From contig MLAX01000004.1 of NCBI GenBank assembly GCA_001890945.1, forward strand, positions 124,001 to 188,000: a stretch of 64,000 bases of DNA, read 5' to 3'. Shown here piece after piece: positions 54,810 through 64,000 of the stretch. The notes beneath the pieces are model-generated. The model had not been told where the DNA came from and did no database searches. It was given only the letters and a program-made list of their open reading frames with translations. This DNA is from Alphaproteobacteria bacterium AO1-B (GTDB lineage Bacteria; Pseudomonadota; Alphaproteobacteria; Rhizobiales; Stappiaceae). Numbering within the stretch: the stretch's first letter is position 1; each line of letters opens with the position of its first letter. Made by a program: the position numbers and the translations under genes.

Positions 54810-56423
54810 ATGCGCTTGATGACTGTTTCGAGAACTTTGAAGTCCGCGGTCCTGGGTGTTTGCTTGGTAGTGGCCACCGCTTCGGGATCTGCAGCGAAGA
54901 CACTGGTGTTTTGCTCAGAAGGCTCACCAGAAGGTTTTGACCCAGCACTTCATACCTCAACGATCACGTTCGACGCGTCTTCCAAGCCCCTCTACAATCG
55001 TTTGGTCGAATTCAAACCCGGAACCACTGAAGTCGAACCTGGTTTGGCTGAGAGCTGGGACGTGTCTGATGATGGGCGGGAGGTCACGTTTTATCTCCGC
55101 AAAGGCGTTGCATTCCACAACACCCCATTTTTTACGCCGAGCCGTGAGTTGAATGCTGACGACGTGCTGTTCTCTCTCGAGCGCCAGCGTAAGAAAAGCC
55201 ATTCCTGGCACGCCTACATGCCTGGCACTGCTTGGGAGTTTTTCGATGCTATGTCCATGCCGGAGTTCATCAAGGACATCGTCAAGGTCGATGACCACAC
55301 AGTGAAAGTTGTGCTGACACGCCCGGAAGCGCCGATTTTGGCAAACCTTGCGATGGATTTCGCGTCCATTTTGTCAGCTGAATATGCTGATCAGCTTGAG
55401 GATGCGGGTGCCAAAGAGCAGTTGAACGTCCAGCCGGTTGGCACGGGGCCTTTCGCCTTTGTTGGCTACCAGGAAGACGCGATCGTTCGCTTCTCCGCGC
55501 ATTCCGATTACTGGGATGGCAAGCAAGCCATCGATAACCTGACTTTCGCAATCACCCCGAACGCAGCAGTCCGGCTTCAAAAACTCAAGGCGGGCGAGTG
55601 TCATCTGATGTCACGCCCGGCTCCGACGGATATCGATGATATTCGCTCAGACGGCGATCTGACTTTGATGGAGCAGCCGAGCTTGAACATCGGCTATCTG
55701 GCGTACAATACCAAAGTGCCTCCATTCGATCGCAAGGAGGTTCGCAAGGCTCTGTATCACGCCATCAACAAGCAGGAGATACTTGGGGCGGTTTACCAGG
55801 GAGCCGGTCAAGTTGCGAAAAATCCGTTCCCGCCGACAGTCTGGTCCTACAACACTGCGATCAAAGACGATGCCTATAACCCGGAACTCGCCAGGGAAAT
55901 GCTTGCCGCGGCCGGCATTGAAGATCTTTCCCTGACGATCTGGGCGATGCCGGTTCCGCGGTCGTACAATCCGAATGCGCGTTTGATGGCTGAATACATC
56001 AAAGCTGACTTGGAGAAGGTTGGTGTGCGTGTTGAGATCATTTCCCATAAATGGGGCAAGTACTTGTCGTTGTCGAAAGACGTTAATCGGCAGGGTGCTG
56101 TGCTGTTCGGATGGACCGGTCGCAATGGTGATCCGGACAACTTCTTGAGCGAACTTTTGAGTTGTGAGCGTGTCGGGGGTTCCAACAGAGCGCAATGGTG
56201 TAACAACGCATTTGAAGAGCTGATCAAGAAGGCTCGAACTACATTTGACACTGCAGAACGCGCAAGGCTTTATGAAGAGGCTCAACGGATCTTCAAGGAA
56301 GAAGCCCCTTGGGTGACCATCGCGCACTCTATGGCTTATGTTCCGATGACCGCGAAAGTCACCGGATACGTTATGGATCCGCTCGGTGGTCATTCGTTTA
56401 AGGGCGTAGACCTGACCGATTGA
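54810..56423 (+). CDS. family 5 ABC transporter substrate-binding protein
   Basis: This 537-aa periplasmic protein belongs to the DppA/OppA family. A signal peptide (AVLGVCLVVATASGSAA) is followed by KTLVFCSEGSPEGFDPALHT and the lobes LNADDVLFSLERQRKKSHSW and VGTGPFAFVGYQEDAIVRFSAH, with the C-terminal ILNWAMP-type block represented by LTIWAMPVPRSYNPN. It most resembles dipeptide-binding DppA, but ligand choice cannot be read off. No permease or ATPase gene is adjacent. Confidence 0.9.
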   Translation: MRLMTVSRTLKSAVLGVCLVVATASGSAAKTLVFCSEGSPEGFDPALHTSTITFDASSKPLYNRLVEFKPGTTEVEPGLAESWDVSDDGREVTFYLRKGVAFHNTPFFTPSRELNADDVLFSLERQRKKSHSWHAYMPGTAWEFFDAMSMPEFIKDIVKVDDHTVKVVLTRPEAPILANLAMDFASILSAEYADQLEDAGAKEQLNVQPVGTGPFAFVGYQEDAIVRFSAHSDYWDGKQAIDNLTFAITPNAAVRLQKLKAGECHLMSRPAPTDIDDIRSDGDLTLMEQPSLNIGYLAYNTKVPPFDRKEVRKALYHAINKQEILGAVYQGAGQVAKNPFPPTVWSYNTAIKDDAYNPELAREMLAAAGIEDLSLTIWAMPVPRSYNPNARLMAEYIKADLEKVGVRVEIISHKWGKYLSLSKDVNRQGAVLFGWTGRNGDPDNFLSELLSCERVGGSNRAQWCNNAFEELIKKARTTFDTAERARLYEEAQRIFKEEAPWVTIAHSMAYVPMTAKVTGYVMDPLGGHSFKGVDLTD

Positions 56424-56614
56424 GCGCAAACGCCATTAAAGACAGTTAGCCCCATCAGGGTTTGGGGAGTCATGTCGGCTGGCCGGTTTTAGATCAGTAC
56501 TTTATTGGCGTTTGGTCTCCAAACCAAACTCTTCCATCTTCCATTGGTATGTTGGGCGGCCTCCTCCGTTTGAGGTTCTCTTTTGGCGGGAGTTTGGGTT
56601 GCACTTTTCCATAA

Positions 56615-56630
56615 TTCGAGTATTCTCGAA
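56615..56630. promoter_or_regulatory. palindromic operator at the arsR start
   Basis: TTCGAG, TATT, CTCGAA form a 16-base perfect inverted repeat that ends two bases before the arsR ATG at 56633. This is a likely ArsR autorepression site. No ribosome site fits between the palindrome and the ATG, so translation may start on a very short leader. Confidence 0.6.
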
Positions 56631-56632
56631 AT

Positions 56633-56986
56633 ATGGAAAAAGAAGATGCCTTGAGAGCATTGGCGGCCTTGGGTCAGGAAACCCGCCTCGACGTCTTTCG
56701 CCTGTTGGTGAGAGCGGGAAAAGAAGGCATGGCAGCGGGCGCCATTTCAGATTCTCTCAGCGTGCGTCCGAATACCCTATCGACCCACTTGAGCGCCCTG
56801 TCCCGCTCCGGCCTTGTGCACGCCGAACGGGACGGGCGCTCAATCCATTACCGCGCGGATCTCTCCGCCATGGGCGCGCTCACAACGTATCTGCTGCAAG
56901 ACTGTTGCGGCGGAAACCCGGAAATGTGCGCCCCGATCATGACCATGCTCGGCGATAGTGTGAGCGTTGAAAAGGACCGGTGTTAG
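56633..56986 (+). CDS. arsR: ArsR-family arsenic-responsive repressor
   Basis: This 117-aa winged-helix repressor has the ArsR fold (ALRALAALGQETRLDVFRLLV; GAISDSLSVRPNTLSTHLSALSRSGLVHAERDGRSIHYRAD). A C-terminal cluster of three Cys (DCCGGNPEMC) is a plausible As(III) site, as in the rhizobial type of ArsR with C-terminal cysteines. It is first of arsR-arsC-aqpS. The ATG directly follows the palindromic operator. Confidence 0.88.
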   Translation: MEKEDALRALAALGQETRLDVFRLLVRAGKEGMAAGAISDSLSVRPNTLSTHLSALSRSGLVHAERDGRSIHYRADLSAMGALTTYLLQDCCGGNPEMCAPIMTMLGDSVSVEKDRC

Positions 56987-57012
56987 AACCGGAAAAAGTG
57001 GGGCTTCTTAAT

Positions 57013-57504
57013 ATGCGTAACGCCTTGTTTGTTTGCACGGCCAATTCTGCGCGCTCGGTTTTAGGCGAAGCGATCCTGCGCCATATGAGCGAGGGAAAAT
57101 TCAACACGTATTCAGCGGGCTCGACACCGCGGGGCATGGTCAATCCCGACGCAATCTCCTGCCTGCAGCGCAAGAACCTGCCGACAGACGGCTTTAGATC
57201 GAAGAGCTGGGAAGAGTTTGCCGGTGTGGGTGCACCTAAAATGGATCTGATCATCACTGTTTGTGACAGTGCAGCCGGAGAGGCCTGCCCGGTTTGGCCG
57301 GGGCATCCGTTTGTCGTGCATTGGGGTATTGCCGATCCGGCCTCCGTTGAGGGCGATGATGCGACCCGCGCTGAGGCTTTCGACCTTGCTTATGACCGTC
57401 TTGAGCGCCGCATCGGTGCGATGCTCGCGCTTGGCGATGATGTCTTCTCCGCAGCTGACGGAAAAAACCAACTCTCCGCTATCGGCGCCTCGGCCGACGA
57501 CTAG
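57013..57504 (+). CDS. arsC: arsenate reductase ArsC, thioredoxin-coupled type
   Basis: This 163-aa enzyme has the low-molecular-weight phosphatase-like fold with the CX5R loop CTANSAR (Cys8, Arg14). Two further Cys (Cys84 and Cys92 in VCDSAAGEACPVWPG) form the redox relay used by the pI258-type ArsC. It reduces As(V) to As(III). An in-frame GTG at 56980 would overlap arsR but adds a tail not found in the family. The operon context with arsR and aqpS supports the role. Confidence 0.9.
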   Translation: MRNALFVCTANSARSVLGEAILRHMSEGKFNTYSAGSTPRGMVNPDAISCLQRKNLPTDGFRSKSWEEFAGVGAPKMDLIITVCDSAAGEACPVWPGHPFVVHWGIADPASVEGDDATRAEAFDLAYDRLERRIGAMLALGDDVFSAADGKNQLSAIGASADD

Positions 57505-57515
57505 GATTACACCTC

Positions 57516-58214
57516 ATGTCAGAATTCTCTCTCTCACGGCGTCTCGTCGCTGAAGCGCTTGGAACCGCGATGCTGGTTGGAACCGTTGTCGGGTCCGGCA
57601 TCATGGCAGACAATTTGTCCGAGGATGTTGCGGTCTCCCTTCTGGGCAACACGATCCCGACCGGTGCGATCTTGGTGGTCCTGATCACCTTGTTCGGACC
57701 AATTTCGGGGGCGCACTTCAATCCGGCGGTCACGTTTGTGTTTTGGTTGAAGCGTGAACTGACAATTCCGGTGGCCGCAGCCTATGTCGCTGTTCAGATC
57801 CTCGGCGGCATTTGCGGGTCGCTGATCGCGCATGTGATGTTTGAATTGCCGGTCTGGCAGGCATCGACCACGGTTCGAACCGGCGGTGCCCAATGGGTCG
57901 CAGAGGTGGTCGCCACATTTGGCCTGCTTGCAAGTATCTTGGCGGGTATCCGGTTCCGCGCTGATGCGGTGCCGTGGCTGGTAGGGCTCTACATCACCGC
58001 AGCTTACTGGTTCACCGCTTCCACATCCTTCGCCAATCCGGCGGTCGCGATCTCCCGTGCGTTTACCGATACCTTTGCAGGCATCCGGCCGGTTGATGTG
58101 CCTGGGTTTATTGTTGCCCAGCTGATCGGGGCGGCGCTTGCCCTTGCGGTGTTCTCTTGGCTCCTGCAATCAAAAACGTCGGAGAAGGAAGCCCTGAAAC
58201 CCTCTGAGGCTTAA
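57516..58214 (+). CDS. aqpS: aquaglyceroporin AqpS-like channel
   Basis: This 232-aa MIP-family channel has six membrane helices and two NPA motifs, at residues 69-71 (HFNPAV) and 174-176 (FANPAV), with the selectivity-filter Arg at 181. In Sinorhizobium meliloti, AqpS is encoded in the ars operon and lets arsenite leave the cell after ArsC reduces arsenate. The same arsR-arsC-aqpS setting suggests the same role. No ArsB or Acr3 pump is seen. Confidence 0.9.
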   Translation: MSEFSLSRRLVAEALGTAMLVGTVVGSGIMADNLSEDVAVSLLGNTIPTGAILVVLITLFGPISGAHFNPAVTFVFWLKRELTIPVAAAYVAVQILGGICGSLIAHVMFELPVWQASTTVRTGGAQWVAEVVATFGLLASILAGIRFRADAVPWLVGLYITAAYWFTASTSFANPAVAISRAFTDTFAGIRPVDVPGFIVAQLIGAALALAVFSWLLQSKTSEKEALKPSEA

Positions 58215-58282
58215 CCGGTAACGCGCGCTTTAAACCCGATACTTGGCTTGCAAAATCCGGTTTGGGTTGATTGAAGGGATGC

Positions 58283-59524
58283 ATGAGCAAACCTGACGTC
58301 ACTATCGTCGGAGCCGGCATCATTGGGCTGGCGACGGCGGCAAATCTCCTGCAACGCGGATACCGTGTCACAATCCTCGATCGCGAAGGACCAGCGGCTG
58401 GCGCGAGCCAGGGCAATGCCGGTGCGATTGCATGGACTGATGTCGCCCCGCTCGCGAGTCCCGGCCTTTGGAAACAGGCGATCAAATGGTTGATGGATCC
58501 GCTTGGGCCGCTGACTGTTCGCCCGGCTTATGCCGTCAAGATCTTGCCATGGATGCTCCGTTTCATGGCGGCCTCCAATCACAGCCAGATGAAACGCAGC
58601 ACTGAGGCTTTGGCCGCACTCAATGCCGAAGCCTGGCCGTCGTGGGAGCGTTTGTGGCGGGTTTCCGGAACGCACAATCAAGTGCGCAAGGATGGTTGTC
58701 TGGAGCTGTTCGATACCGCCAGTTCACTAAAAGATGCGCATTCGGGATGGGAGGAACAGCGCGCCTTCGGCATTGATGTTCAGGAGCTCGATCTTACGGC
58801 GATCAGAGACATGGAGCCGGCATTGTCTGATCGCGTTGTGGGCGGTGCCCTCGTACCAGAATGGGCGCAGGTTGATGATCCGAAACTGTTGTGCCTGTCT
58901 CTGGCCGATTGGTTGAAAAGCCAGGGCGTTTCTTTCGATGTCGGGGATGTCGTGAACGTTCAGTCCGGCTCTTCAGGCCCGGAATTGACGCTTGCAGATG
59001 GCCGAACCGCTCATCCGGATCGGTTGGTCATCGCTTGTGGTGCCTGGTCCAAAAAACTTGCGGCACAACTTGGTGACAAGATCCCATTGGATACAGAGCG
59101 AGGCTACAACATCACGATCCCGGAGCCCGGTGTCACCGTCAACCGCTTCATCATGTTGCCAGGACATGGTTTTGTCCTGTCGCCCCTGTCCACGGGATTG
59201 CGGGTCGGCGGAGCCGTCGAGTTCGGCGGATTGGACCTGCCTGAGAACTGGAAGCGGGTTGATGCCATGGTTGCCAAAGCGCGACGCTTCTTTCCGGATC
59301 TGAAGACTGAAGGGGGCAAGCGCTGGATGGGCTTCCGTCCGTCTATTCCAGACAGTCTGCCTGTCATTGGTCCTGCGCTACAGGCTGATGGGGTCTATTA
59401 CGCCTTTGGTCATGCCCATCATGGTCTGACGGAAGCCGCAGTGACCGGGGAGATGATCACCGACATGATCGACGGTGCAGCGCCTTCGGTCGACCCGAAT
59501 CCATTTCGCGCCGACCGGTTTTGA
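58283..59524 (+). CDS. DadA-family FAD-dependent amino-acid dehydrogenase
   Basis: This 413-aa flavoprotein of the DAO/DadA family has VTIVGAGIIGLATAANLLQRGYRVTILDREG at the N-terminus, GASQGNAGAI and DPKLLCLSLADWLKSQG, and ends in GLTEAAVTGEMITDMIDG. It may act on D-amino acids or another secondary or tertiary amine, which cannot be decided here. It follows aqpS by 68 bases and may be co-transcribed, but a role in arsenic resistance is not evident. The ATG at 58283 follows GAAGGGA. Confidence 0.82.
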   Translation: MSKPDVTIVGAGIIGLATAANLLQRGYRVTILDREGPAAGASQGNAGAIAWTDVAPLASPGLWKQAIKWLMDPLGPLTVRPAYAVKILPWMLRFMAASNHSQMKRSTEALAALNAEAWPSWERLWRVSGTHNQVRKDGCLELFDTASSLKDAHSGWEEQRAFGIDVQELDLTAIRDMEPALSDRVVGGALVPEWAQVDDPKLLCLSLADWLKSQGVSFDVGDVVNVQSGSSGPELTLADGRTAHPDRLVIACGAWSKKLAAQLGDKIPLDTERGYNITIPEPGVTVNRFIMLPGHGFVLSPLSTGLRVGGAVEFGGLDLPENWKRVDAMVAKARRFFPDLKTEGGKRWMGFRPSIPDSLPVIGPALQADGVYYAFGHAHHGLTEAAVTGEMITDMIDGAAPSVDPNPFRADRF

Positions 59525-59539
59525 CAAGTACCAAAGTTG

Positions 59540-61969
59540 CTACTTACGCTTCTTGTTCATGGCTGCCGCAAGAGCCGCGGCCATGGCGTTGTTTCCGCCG
59601 TCATTGCCGGAGGACTTTTGAGGGCCGCCCTTGCCACCGCGTGAGGCGTTAGCCGGGCCCCGGCCACCACCTGATCCTTTCCCGCCAGCACCACCCGACC
59701 GGTTTTGCGCATTCCGTTCCTTTTGTCCCTGATAATCGGCCTGTGACTTCATTGTCATTGAAATGCGTTTGCGCGGAATGTCGACTTCCAGAATGGTGAC
59801 CTTGACGATGTCACCCGCTTTGACGACCGTGTGCGGATCATCAACGAACTTGTCCGCAAGCTGGGAGACATGAACCAGACCGTCCTGGTGTACCCCTACG
59901 TCAACGAAGGCACCGAAGTTCGTGACGTTGGTCACCGTGCCTTCCAGTTTCATGCCCGGTTTCAGATCCGAGATTTCCTCGACACCATCCTGAAGGGCTG
60001 CGGTCTTGAATTCGGGGCGCGGATCGCGGCCCGGCTTTTCAAGTTCGGACAGGATGTCCTTGACCGTTGGCAATCCGAATTTCTCGTCGATGAAGTCTTT
60101 CGGTTCCAGGTTCTGCAGAATGCTGCTGTCGCCCATCAACTGGCGAACATCCCTGCCGCAGGCTTTCACGATGCGCTTGGCGAGCGGATAGGCTTCCGGG
60201 TGAACCGAGGACGAATCGAGAGGTTCGGCTCCATCGTTGATGCGCAGGAAGCCGGCGCAGAGTTCAAACGCCTTTGCACCCAAACGCGGTACGTCCTTCA
60301 ACTGCGAGCGCTTGTCAAACCGGCCGATTGTATCGCGATGTTCAACGACCGCTTTTGCAAGGCTATCGGACAGACCGGAAATCCGGGAAAGAAGCGCCGG
60401 CGAGGCGGTGTTGAGATCAACACCAACTGCGTTCACCGCGTCTTCGACAACTGCATCCAGGGCACGGACAAGTTTCGTCTGGTTGACGTCATGCTGGTAC
60501 TGCCCAACACCAATGGACTTCGGCTCGATTTTGACGAGTTCTGCCAAAGGATCCTGGAGGCGCCGGGCAATCGACGCGGCCCCGCGCAGGGAGACATCAA
60601 CGTCCGGCATTTCCTTCGCGGCCAATTCCGACGCGGAATAGACCGACGCACCTGCCTCGTTGACGATCACCTTTACCGGTCGCTGAGCCGCCGGAACATC
60701 GGCCAGGACGTCGCCGGTCAGCTTGTCGGTCTCCCGGCTCGCCGTACCGTTGCCGATGGCGATCAGGCCGACCTTGTGCTTTGCAATCAGTGCCAGAAGT
60801 GTGTTGCGGGATCCGGAAAGATCATTGCGCGGCTGGAATGGATAGATCGTTGCGGTGTCGATCAGCTTGCCGGTTTCGTCGACCACGGCAACCTTGACCC
60901 CGGTCCGGATGCCCGGGTCCAGGCCGAGCGTTGCTTTTGAGCCGGCAGGAGCGGCAAGCAGCAGATCCTTGAGGTTCTTGGCAAACACCTGAATGGCTTC
61001 TTCTTCCGCCTTGTCCCGAAGGACACCCATCAGGTCGAGTTCCAGATGAAGGGCTAGTTTGACCTTCCAGGCAAAGCGGGCGACATCCATCAGCCATTTG
61101 TCGGCCGGGCGGCCGCGATCGGCGATGCCGTAGGTGTCTGCGACCATCTTCACGGCTGGCAGGATCGGCGCCGGATCATCGGCGTCGACTGTCAGATCGA
61201 CAGACAGAATGCCTTCATTGCGGCCACGGAAAAGGGCAAGCGCCCGGTGGCTCGGGATTTTGGACCAGCTCTCCGAATAGTCGAAATAATCGGCGAACTT
61301 TGCACCCTTGTCGCCCATGCCGTCGATCAGCTTCGACTGTACCACACCGCGCTCTTCCATATACCGGCGCAGCCGTCCGACGAGCTCGGCATTTTCTGCA
61401 AACCGTTCCATGAGGATCTGGCGCGCGCCGTCAAGCGCGGCTTTCGTATCCGCAACGCCCTTGGCATCGTCGATGAAACCTGCAGCTTCCGTTTCCGGTG
61501 TTTTTCCTGGATCGGCCAGCAGCAGGTCCGCGAGCGGTTCCAGTCCGGCTTCCCGCGCAATCTGAGCTTTGGTGCGGCGCTTCTTTTTGAAGGGCAGGTA
61601 GATGTCTTCGAGCTGCGACTTGGTCTCGGCTGCCTGAATGCTTGCAGCGAGGGCCTCGGTCATCTTGCCCTGCTCATCGATGGACCGGGTGATGGCACCG
61701 CGCCGGTCTTCAAGTTCGCGCAGGTAAATCAGCCGCTCCTCGAGCTTGCGCAGTTGGCTGTCGTCCAGTCCGCCAGTGGCCTCTTTCCGGTACCGGGCGA
61801 TGAACGGCACTGTCGATCCTTCGTCCAGCAGCTGAACAGTTGCATTCACCTGACCGGCCTGGCAGCCGATTTCGTCTGCAATTCTTCTTGCGATCCGCAG
61901 CGCCGTTTCTGCGGGGAGGGAATTTGCGGACTTCTGGGATGTCGGGTCTGGAGCAGCGACGCTTGTCAT
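59540..61969 (-). CDS. tex: RNA-binding transcriptional accessory protein Tex
   Basis: Tex is an 809-aa nucleic-acid-binding protein related to eukaryotic Spt6. It has the N-terminal helical block ([25 protein letters not shown]), the YqgF-like domain ([25 protein letters not shown]), helix-hairpin-helix motifs ([28 protein letters not shown]), and a C-terminal S1 domain ([30 protein letters not shown]). The tail after about 750 is Gly/Lys-rich. It lies on the minus strand and convergent with the DadA-like gene. Confidence 0.96.
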   Translation of the reverse strand: MTSVAAPDPTSQKSANSLPAETALRIARRIADEIGCQAGQVNATVQLLDEGSTVPFIARYRKEATGGLDDSQLRKLEERLIYLRELEDRRGAITRSIDEQGKMTEALAASIQAAETKSQLEDIYLPFKKKRRTKAQIAREAGLEPLADLLLADPGKTPETEAAGFIDDAKGVADTKAALDGARQILMERFAENAELVGRLRRYMEERGVVQSKLIDGMGDKGAKFADYFDYSESWSKIPSHRALALFRGRNEGILSVDLTVDADDPAPILPAVKMVADTYGIADRGRPADKWLMDVARFAWKVKLALHLELDLMGVLRDKAEEEAIQVFAKNLKDLLLAAPAGSKATLGLDPGIRTGVKVAVVDETGKLIDTATIYPFQPRNDLSGSRNTLLALIAKHKVGLIAIGNGTASRETDKLTGDVLADVPAAQRPVKVIVNEAGASVYSASELAAKEMPDVDVSLRGAASIARRLQDPLAELVKIEPKSIGVGQYQHDVNQTKLVRALDAVVEDAVNAVGVDLNTASPALLSRISGLSDSLAKAVVEHRDTIGRFDKRSQLKDVPRLGAKAFELCAGFLRINDGAEPLDSSSVHPEAYPLAKRIVKACGRDVRQLMGDSSILQNLEPKDFIDEKFGLPTVKDILSELEKPGRDPRPEFKTAALQDGVEEISDLKPGMKLEGTVTNVTNFGAFVDVGVHQDGLVHVSQLADKFVDDPHTVVKAGDIVKVTILEVDIPRKRISMTMKSQADYQGQKERNAQNRSGGAGGKGSGGGRGPANASRGGKGGPQKSSGNDGGNNAMAAALAAAMNKKRK

Positions 61970-62423
61970 CTGGGTCTACACTTTCAGGACTGGAAACGAG
62001 ACAGGGACGATAATTCGGACACTCTCCGCGCAAAAGAGGTCCGATCTATGATCCACTGGCAATTCTCGATATCTGGTGTGTCGATCGCCATGCGCTTCCA
62101 AATCGGAAACCATTGAACGCCCAGCAACAGACCTGGACCGCAAAAACTCAAGATGGATATTTGATAAAAATCGCGTAAAGAGTGCAGTTTTGTTCGGCAA
62201 TTGGTCGGTAATATTGCGTAAAATTTCAACAATCGAACGATTTGCTTAGTTTTGCGTATTCTTGCGCCGCTGTTATTTGGTAGTTTCAACAGTGCTGAAT
62301 AGCGAATAATGCTGCTTTGCGCGTTGGAAAACAAAGTGCGTTCGAAGAGAGTTGGTTCTTTCGGCTCATCGTTGGTTTGGACGCTGACGTTGTGAGCAGA
62401 CATTGGCAAGTGGAGATGTGGGT
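61970..62423. other. AT-rich intergenic region before the TetR gene
   Basis: This gap of about 450 bases is clearly more AT-rich than its surroundings, especially 62150-62300. It should carry the divergent promoters of tex and the TetR gene. A minus-strand open frame of 148 codons runs through it but has no ribosome site or recognisable protein. Confidence 0.5.
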
Positions 62424-63065
62424 GTGACAAGAGGCCGACCGCGGAAAACTGAAACGCAAGACGCTTTACATGGCATCATGCGCGCGTTCTGGCAGAACGG
62501 CTACAAGGCGACATCCATGAATGATCTTGTCGATGCTTCGGGGATGGCGAAGCCCAGTCTCTATGCCGCTTTTGGTGACAAGGAAGCGATGTTTGAAAAA
62601 TCGCTTCTGCATTATTTCGACTGCTACGGCGATACGGTTTTTGGCCCGTTGATGAGGGCTGAAAAACACTATCTCATCGATATTCGGAACCTTATCCAGA
62701 CCGTCGGGTATCTTGCCGCGGACAGGGCCACGCCGCTGGGCTGTTTCCTTTTCAACGCACAGGTTGAAAACGCCTATGGAACAGAAAAGCACAAGGTTCT
62801 GTTGTCGGATCTGGGGCAGACGAGATACGAGGGTATCCGGACCCGCTTGTTGAAGGCCGTCGACTCTGGCGAGTTGGGAGACGACGCTGACATCGATGCC
62901 CTGGCGACCTACGTCGATGGTCAGCTTGGGGCCGTGTCCATTCTGGCTCGAACCGGAGCAAATAAGGTCCGGATAGACCAGTTTGTCGAAACGGCGGTCA
63001 AGGCATTGCCCTCTGCAACACCGTTTGATTTCGAAGATTTTCCAGAATTCACTTTACGACAGTGA
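62424..63065 (+). CDS. TetR-family transcriptional regulator
   Basis: This 213-aa repressor has the TetR helix-turn-helix (ALHGIMRAFWQNGYKATSMNDLVDASGMAKPSLYAAFGDKEAMFEKSLLHYF) and a helical ligand-binding domain with PLGCFLFNAQVEN. It resembles the AcrR-like group whose first residues are TRGRPRK. The GTG at 62424 follows GTGGAG at the right distance. A TTG at 62403 is the longest open start. The ligand and targets are unknown. Its 3' end overlaps the convergent helicase gene by 17 bases. Confidence 0.85.
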   Translation: MTRGRPRKTETQDALHGIMRAFWQNGYKATSMNDLVDASGMAKPSLYAAFGDKEAMFEKSLLHYFDCYGDTVFGPLMRAEKHYLIDIRNLIQTVGYLAADRATPLGCFLFNAQVENAYGTEKHKVLLSDLGQTRYEGIRTRLLKAVDSGELGDDADIDALATYVDGQLGAVSILARTGANKVRIDQFVETAVKALPSATPFDFEDFPEFTLRQ

Positions 63066-63999
63066 TCCGTTCGGCCGCGCGGGTCACGGCCGTGTAAAGC
63101 CAGCGGTCCCGGTGCTCACGGAAGGCCCAGCTTTCGTCAAACAGCACGACATCGTCCCATTGTGACCCTTGCGCCTTGTGAACCGTCAGGGCGTAACCAT
63201 AATCGAATTCATCCGCCTTGCGCCGGATGGCGTATGGAATGCTCTCAGCCCCGTCCTCGAACATGGCCGGAAGAACCTTGACCTTCACCGCCGTTTTGAT
63301 GAGCTCGTCTTCCGACACCACGTCGAAGCGCAAGGTGTTTCCGCGCGGCTGCCGCAGGCGTTTCACCGTCCAGAGGCCGCCATTCAGCAAACCTTTGGTT
63401 TTGTCGTTGCGCAAGCAAACCAGTTTGTCACCAACGGCCGGCATCGGCGTAGTGAAGTCCTTCAGTTCACGAATGCGGCTGTTGTAGAGCCGACGCGTCT
63501 TGTTCGTCCCGACCAAAACCTGATCGGCGGTAAGGATCTGATCCTTGTCGATCTGGCGGCGGTTGATCACTTTGCTCTCGCCGAAATCACCGTAGTCCAA
63601 TTTGCCGCCGTCGCGGATGGTCATCGACATGCGAACAATGGGATTGTCCTGCGCCTGGCGATGGACTTCCGTCAACATGATGTCCGGCTCGGCCTCCGTG
63701 AAAAAGCCTCCGCCCTTAACTGGTGGGAGCTGCGCCGGGTCGCCTAGAACCAGAACAGGCGTGCCGAACGACAGAAGATCGCGGCCAAGCTCCTCGTCGA
63801 CCATAGAGCATTCATCGATAACGATCAGCCGGGCCGTGGCCGCCGCACTGTCCCGCTTGATGGCAAACTGCGGGCCGGCGTCTTCCTCATCGTCATCGAC
63901 GGCTTCTTCTTCCTTGGCGGAACGGGGGCGATAGATCAGGGAATGAATGGTGCCGGCATCTTCACAGCCTTTTTGGCGCAAAACATGTGCTGCTTTGCC
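63049..63999 (-). CDS. RecD-like ATP-dependent DNA helicase, C-terminal part
   Basis: This is the C-terminal 316 residues of a superfamily 1 helicase and is open to the window end. It shows motif II LIVIDECSMVDEEL, motif III VLGDPAQLPPVKGGGFF, and the UvrD/RecD C-terminal block GYALTVHKAQGSQWDDVVLFDE followed by RWLYTAVTRAAERITVV. The Walker A motif must lie beyond the edge. It resembles the phage T4 Dda/RecD-like single-gene helicases and not the RecBCD subunit. An acidic loop (EEEAVDDDEEDAG) is inserted before motif II. Confidence 0.88.
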   Translation of the reverse strand, partial: GKAAHVLRQKGCEDAGTIHSLIYRPRSAKEEEAVDDDEEDAGPQFAIKRDSAAATARLIVIDECSMVDEELGRDLLSFGTPVLVLGDPAQLPPVKGGGFFTEAEPDIMLTEVHRQAQDNPIVRMSMTIRDGGKLDYGDFGESKVINRRQIDKDQILTADQVLVGTNKTRRLYNSRIRELKDFTTPMPAVGDKLVCLRNDKTKGLLNGGLWTVKRLRQPRGNTLRFDVVSEDELIKTAVKVKVLPAMFEDGAESIPYAIRRKADEFDYGYALTVHKAQGSQWDDVVLFDESWAFREHRDRWLYTAVTRAAERITVVK

Positions 64000-64000
64000 T

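Noticed and set aside
56512-56958. Plus-strand frame of 148 codons overlapping arsR
   Set aside because: It is in another frame of the well-supported arsR gene and spans the arsR operator.
59831-60940. Open frame of 369 codons on the plus strand opposite tex
   Set aside because: It is antisense to well-conserved tex coding sequence, with no ribosome site and no recognisable protein.
61984-62430. Minus-strand frame of 148 codons between tex and the TetR gene
   Set aside because: It fills an AT-rich promoter gap, overlaps the TetR start, has no ribosome site, and the composition is unlike a real protein of this genome.
1-64000. Mobile elements, prophage, CRISPR or defence island
   Set aside because: No transposase, integrase, phage structural gene, direct repeat array or restriction gene was seen. 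The gene set is chromosomal core with small accessory operons.

Overview
The window is a GC-rich chromosomal segment of an alphaproteobacterium, most likely a marine member of the Hyphomicrobiales close to Roseibium/Labrenzia (Stappiaceae). I infer this from the gene set and order: ruvCAB followed by ybgC-tolQRAB-pal-cpoB-tilS-ftsH-glmM, a serC-serA pair with a leader element, CtrA and ChpT, EipA/DUF1134, DUF2336, and an arsenic operon with an aquaglyceroporin. No IS element, prophage, integrase, CRISPR array or rRNA was seen. The only RNA gene found is a tRNA-Glu.

Layout. 0.1-16 kb: Holliday-junction resolution genes (ruvC, ruvA, a small membrane gene, ruvB), a methyl-accepting chemotaxis protein inserted before ybgC, then the Tol-Pal envelope system, tilS, the FtsH protease and glmM. 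16-24 kb: an outer-membrane beta-barrel protein preceded by a full CtrA-type box, serC-serA behind a probable serC leader, a DMT exporter on the minus strand, purA, and a long Pro/Ala-rich single-pass membrane protein. 24.5-26.5 kb: a TPP riboswitch controlling a 35-codon ORF, a thiamine-precursor ABC permease and its binding protein. 26.5-31 kb (mostly minus strand): a CHASE2 adenylate cyclase, rpoH, rluD. 31-35 kb: tRNA-Glu, a DeoR/GlpR repressor, a coiled-coil membrane protein, EipA and a YHS-domain protein. 35-42 kb: chpT and a chemotaxis operon cheA-cheW-cheY-cheB-cheR whose CheA carries a second CheW-like region and a C-terminal receiver. 42-49 kb: a membrane LytTR regulator divergent from a Tat-exported metallo-beta-lactamase-fold protein, ctrA divergent from fliI-fliJ, a PqiA-like protein and a DUF2336 protein. 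49-55 kb: a large MscS channel, glpD, glpK and an orphan family-5 solute-binding protein. 56.6-64 kb: arsR-arsC-aqpS, a DadA-like oxidoreductase, tex, a TetR regulator and the C-terminal part of a RecD-like helicase cut by the window end.

How parts fit together. ChpT and CtrA are consecutive members of the cell-cycle phosphorelay and lie near flagellar export and chemotaxis genes. The ctrA-fliI intergenic region is dense in GANTC (CcrM) sites and in CtrA half-sites. GlpR at 31.6 kb is the probable repressor of glpD/glpK at 51-54 kb, and glpD has helically phased TTTCG repeats in its upstream region. FtsH and RpoH are both present; FtsH is the known protease of sigma-32. The most informative regulatory structure is the TPP riboswitch, whose expression platform occludes the ribosome binding site of a tiny ORF that overlaps the permease start.
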